A DNA stretch of 8,283 nucleotides, from positions 1-8,283 of the forward strand of contig CALBJS010000198.1 of NCBI GenBank assembly GCA_937892995.1, in the 5' to 3' direction. Origin of the DNA: an uncultured Peptococcaceae bacterium (GTDB taxonomy: Bacteria; Bacillota; Desulfitobacteriia; Desulfitobacteriales; Syntrophobotulaceae). How positions within the stretch are numbered: the stretch's first letter is position 1; every line of letters starts with the position of its first letter. The position numbers and the translations under genes are program-made. Below the pieces are notes generated by a model, which did not search any database, was not told the DNA's origin, and worked only from the letters and a program-made list of their open reading frames with translations. Shown here one piece after another: positions 7,183 through 8,283 of the stretch.

Positions 7183-7222
7183 AGGTTCTGAAATGGCTGA
7201 AATCCCTAGCACAACAGATATG

Positions 7223-7262
7223 GCTAATGTAATGCGCAATTTTCTTGCTTTGTGCAGTTAGC
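7223..7262 (+). other. Hairpin downstream of the four-helix protein gene
   Basis: GCTAA (7223-7227) pairs with TTAGC (7258-7262), and inside it TGCGCA (7233-7238) pairs with TGTGCA (7251-7256) through one G-U pair. The loop is about 12 bases. It is followed by A-rich rather than U-rich sequence, so it is not a canonical terminator. It may stabilise the 3' end of the preceding mRNA. Confidence 0.35.
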
Positions 7263-7277
7263 AGAATAAAATATAAA
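7250..7277 (+). promoter_or_regulatory. Candidate promoter for the downstream structured RNA
   Basis: TATAAA (7272-7277) is a good -10 match. TTGTGC (7250-7255) lies 16 bp upstream and shares only the TTG of a -35. Transcription would start near 7284, about 27 nt before the first stem of the RNA candidate. It is supported mainly by position. Confidence 0.35.
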
Positions 7278-7310
7278 TTACAAAAAGTGTTCCAAAATGT
7301 GAAAAAATAG

Positions 7311-7497
7311 CGATTGGTCTATTATGATAGCTGCCGTCCAGGCAGCGATAAAAGCCTAAAAACCAATCGAAGTAAGATTAAAATAATATAGGCAAAGCTC
7401 CTAAAATCGGGATACGTACAAAATTAGGAGTGTCTGGTTCTAGATAATGTTACCCGCCGATAAAGGTGCTGAAAAAGCATTCTTATCGGCGGTTTTT
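7311..7497 (+). ncRNA. Structured non-coding RNA candidate with its own terminator
   Basis: No reading frame explains this stretch, but pairing is dense. Stem P1 is CGATTGGT (7311-7318) with ACCAATCG (7362-7369). Inside it, P2 is GCTGCC (7330-7335) with GGCAGC (7341-7346) around GTCCA. P3 is CTCCTAA (7398-7404) with TTAGGAG (7424-7430). GCCTA (7354-7358), inside P1, can pair with TAGGC (7389-7393) outside it, an H-type pseudoknot. CGGG in the P3 loop (7408-7411) can pair with CCCG (7453-7456) at the foot of the terminator. The element ends in a 10-bp terminator stem plus T5. It could be a free-standing small RNA or a riboswitch-like element, but no gene follows for 490 bp, which favours a stand-alone RNA. 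The raiA-motif class of clostridial RNAs has similar size and setting, but I could not confirm identity. Conserved marks of glycine, cobalamin, SAM, T-box and c-di-GMP-I elements were not found. Confidence 0.6.
7454..7497 (+). terminator. Very strong intrinsic terminator of the RNA candidate
   Basis: CCGCCGATAA (7454-7463) pairs perfectly with TTATCGGCGG (7483-7492). GTGCT with AGCAT continues the stem around a GAAAA loop, and TTTTT (7493-7497) follows. It is among the best terminators in the window. As no coding gene lies immediately upstream, it argues that a non-coding transcript ends here. Confidence 0.92.
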
Positions 7498-7810
7498 ATG
7501 CTCTATAAAAGGATAGGACAAAACAGCTTTGTTAACGGCGATTTGAGGAGAAGTGGGGTAAATAAAAGAATTTAGTGCTGATAGACTATTTCCATTATAC
7601 TATTTTTGGGGGTTTTCTTGTTGTATTTAGGAAGCTGTGATAGATATGTTATATTAAACAACAGGAAGTTATTGTAAAGTAAGGCAAATATAATATCACG
7701 CAGATAAACAAGAATTTAGTGATTGAAATCTTTTTTTCTCAAGGTATTCCTGGGAGATTGAACTATATGTTCATAAGCAGCTTTGAGCCGAGTATATAAA
7801 AAATTTTCTT

Positions 7811-7839
7811 TTGATACCAGTTATGAATATTTATATGTT
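7811..7839 (+). promoter_or_regulatory. Weak candidate promoter of the membrane protein gene
   Basis: TTGATA (7811-7816) and TATGTT (7834-7839) are separated by 17 bp, with an acceptable -35 and a modest -10. Transcription would give a leader of about 145 nt that contains the inverted repeats before the start codon. Confidence 0.3.
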
Positions 7840-7869
7840 AATATAGAAGCAACAATCTATTTATGTTTA

Positions 7870-7977
7870 AGGCTCTCTGATAATATTCAAGAATACACAG
7901 TGCGAGTCTTAAAAAATATGATTGAATTGCAGGCACTGACCAATTAATCAAAAAACGCCTGAGCCTCTGATGATTGG
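7870..7977 (+). promoter_or_regulatory. Possible structured leader of the membrane protein gene
   Basis: AGGCTC (7870-7875) pairs with GAGCCT (7961-7966) and encloses CAGTGC (7898-7903) pairing with GCACTG (7933-7938). A competing hairpin near the gene pairs CCAAT (7940-7944) and ATCA (7947-7950) with TGAT (7968-7971) and ATTGG (7973-7977), which takes in the first Gs of the GGGAGG ribosome binding site. These short stems could switch access to the start, but they are short enough to be chance. Confidence 0.3.
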
Positions 7978-7987
7978 GAGGTAATGA

Positions 7988-8283
7988 ATGAACCAGATTA
8001 AAGTCGTGAATAATCGCATTTTCTCTATTGCAGGGTTCTCCTTACTCTTTGCCTATCTCCTGTCCTTTCTTTTTGAAGGACAGGTACTTTACAGTATGCT
8101 GGCTTACTATAATGTACATGACTCTGCTTACATAATGACTGCTATCGTTGCCCATTTTTTAGGGCTATTTTCCTGTGGTTATTTTGTGAAGTCGGGAGTA
8201 GCTGCAAAATATATGATGCTTAGCAGTATGGGCGTATGCTTGATGGCAACTGTTCCGTTTTTTTTTGCCCCATCCGCCCTGTG
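7988..8283 (+). CDS. Multi-spanning membrane protein, MFS-like, N-terminal 98 residues (3' end outside window)
   Basis: An ATG at 7988 is preceded by GGGAGGT (7976-7982) at good spacing; the ATG at 7984 runs into a stop after five codons and is rejected. The frame stays open to the end of the window. Three hydrophobic segments are visible at about residues 11-29 (IFSIAGFSLLFAYLLSFLF), 48-67 (YIMTAIVAHFLGLFSCGYFV) and 76-98. The short polar loops, with VKSG-VAAK after the second helix, are compatible with the start of a 12-helix major-facilitator-type protein. In Desulfitobacterium-like genomes some such proteins carry a C-terminal LuxR-type HTH, making membrane-bound regulators; I cannot tell whether this one does because the C-terminus is missing. 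No substrate can be assigned. The long leader suggests its own regulation. Confidence 0.75.
   Translation, partial: MNQIKVVNNRIFSIAGFSLLFAYLLSFLFEGQVLYSMLAYYNVHDSAYIMTAIVAHFLGLFSCGYFVKSGVAAKYMMLSSMGVCLMATVPFFFAPSAL

Larger units (their letters stand above)
7498..7987 (+). other. Long AT-rich non-coding region upstream of the membrane protein gene
   Basis: No supported reading frame occurs on either strand over about 490 bp. Contents seen: a 12-bp direct repeat AAGAATTTAGTG at 7566-7577 and 7710-7721; a TATGTTATATT (7645-7655) that fits the recalled CcpN operator consensus; a weak promoter; and nested inverted repeats close to the membrane gene. The rest appears featureless. Confidence 0.6.

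Noticed and set aside
7311..7497. Known riboswitch (c-di-GMP-I, guanidine, cobalamin, glycine, T-box)
   Set aside because: Fragments such as GGCAAAGC and GATAAAAGCC recall c-di-GMP-I and guanidine-I elements, but the remaining conserved blocks and stem order are absent, and no gene follows directly.
1..8283. CRISPR arrays, tRNA or rRNA genes, insertion sequences
   Set aside because: No regularly spaced repeats, cloverleaf-like segments, rRNA-like stretches or transposase reading frames were found on either strand.

Overview
The window looks like chromosomal DNA of a low-to-mid GC Firmicute, most likely a clostridial Peptococcaceae of the Desulfitobacterium/Desulfosporosinus type. This is inferred from three things: the gene order glyS - CcpN-like repressor - ppsR - ppdK, strong Gly-Gly-Ala-Gly-Gly-type ribosome binding sites with AT-rich spacers, and the style of the proteins. 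The genus is not proven. All supported genes lie on the + strand.

Region 1 (1-5988) is a conserved housekeeping block. It opens inside glyS, the glycyl-tRNA synthetase beta subunit, whose start is outside the window, and a hairpin terminator follows it. After an AT-rich promoter/operator region comes a CcpN/YqzB-like repressor (HTH plus two CBS domains). It is followed by the PpsR-type kinase/phosphorylase and then pyruvate, phosphate dikinase (PPDK) only 7 bp further on. These three genes read as one functional unit. A repressor with nucleotide-sensing CBS domains controls transcription of pyruvate/PEP genes, and PpsR is expected to phosphorylate the Thr next to the catalytic His of the PPDK encoded beside it (Thr451-Ser452-His453 here). 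The leader of the repressor gene holds a perfect TATAAT box overlapped by a sequence matching the published B. subtilis CcpN operator consensus as I remember it. A related copy lies 18 bp downstream, which suggests autoregulation.

Region 2 (5989-7497) is accessory in character. It holds hairpins behind ppdK with two mutually exclusive pairings, and a RelE/ParE-type toxin gene broken by a one-base frameshift with no recognisable intact antitoxin. A strong terminator follows. Next is a small four-helix, ferritin-like (DUF2383-like) protein. The region ends in a compact segment, 7311-7497, with several stems, two possible pseudoknots and a very strong intrinsic terminator but no reading frame. 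That segment is best read as a structured non-coding RNA and is the most interesting item in the window.

Region 3 (7498-8283) is a roughly 490-bp AT-rich non-coding stretch leading into the first 98 codons of a multi-spanning membrane protein (MFS-like) that runs off the end. Its leader carries nested inverted repeats and a hairpin touching the ribosome binding site.
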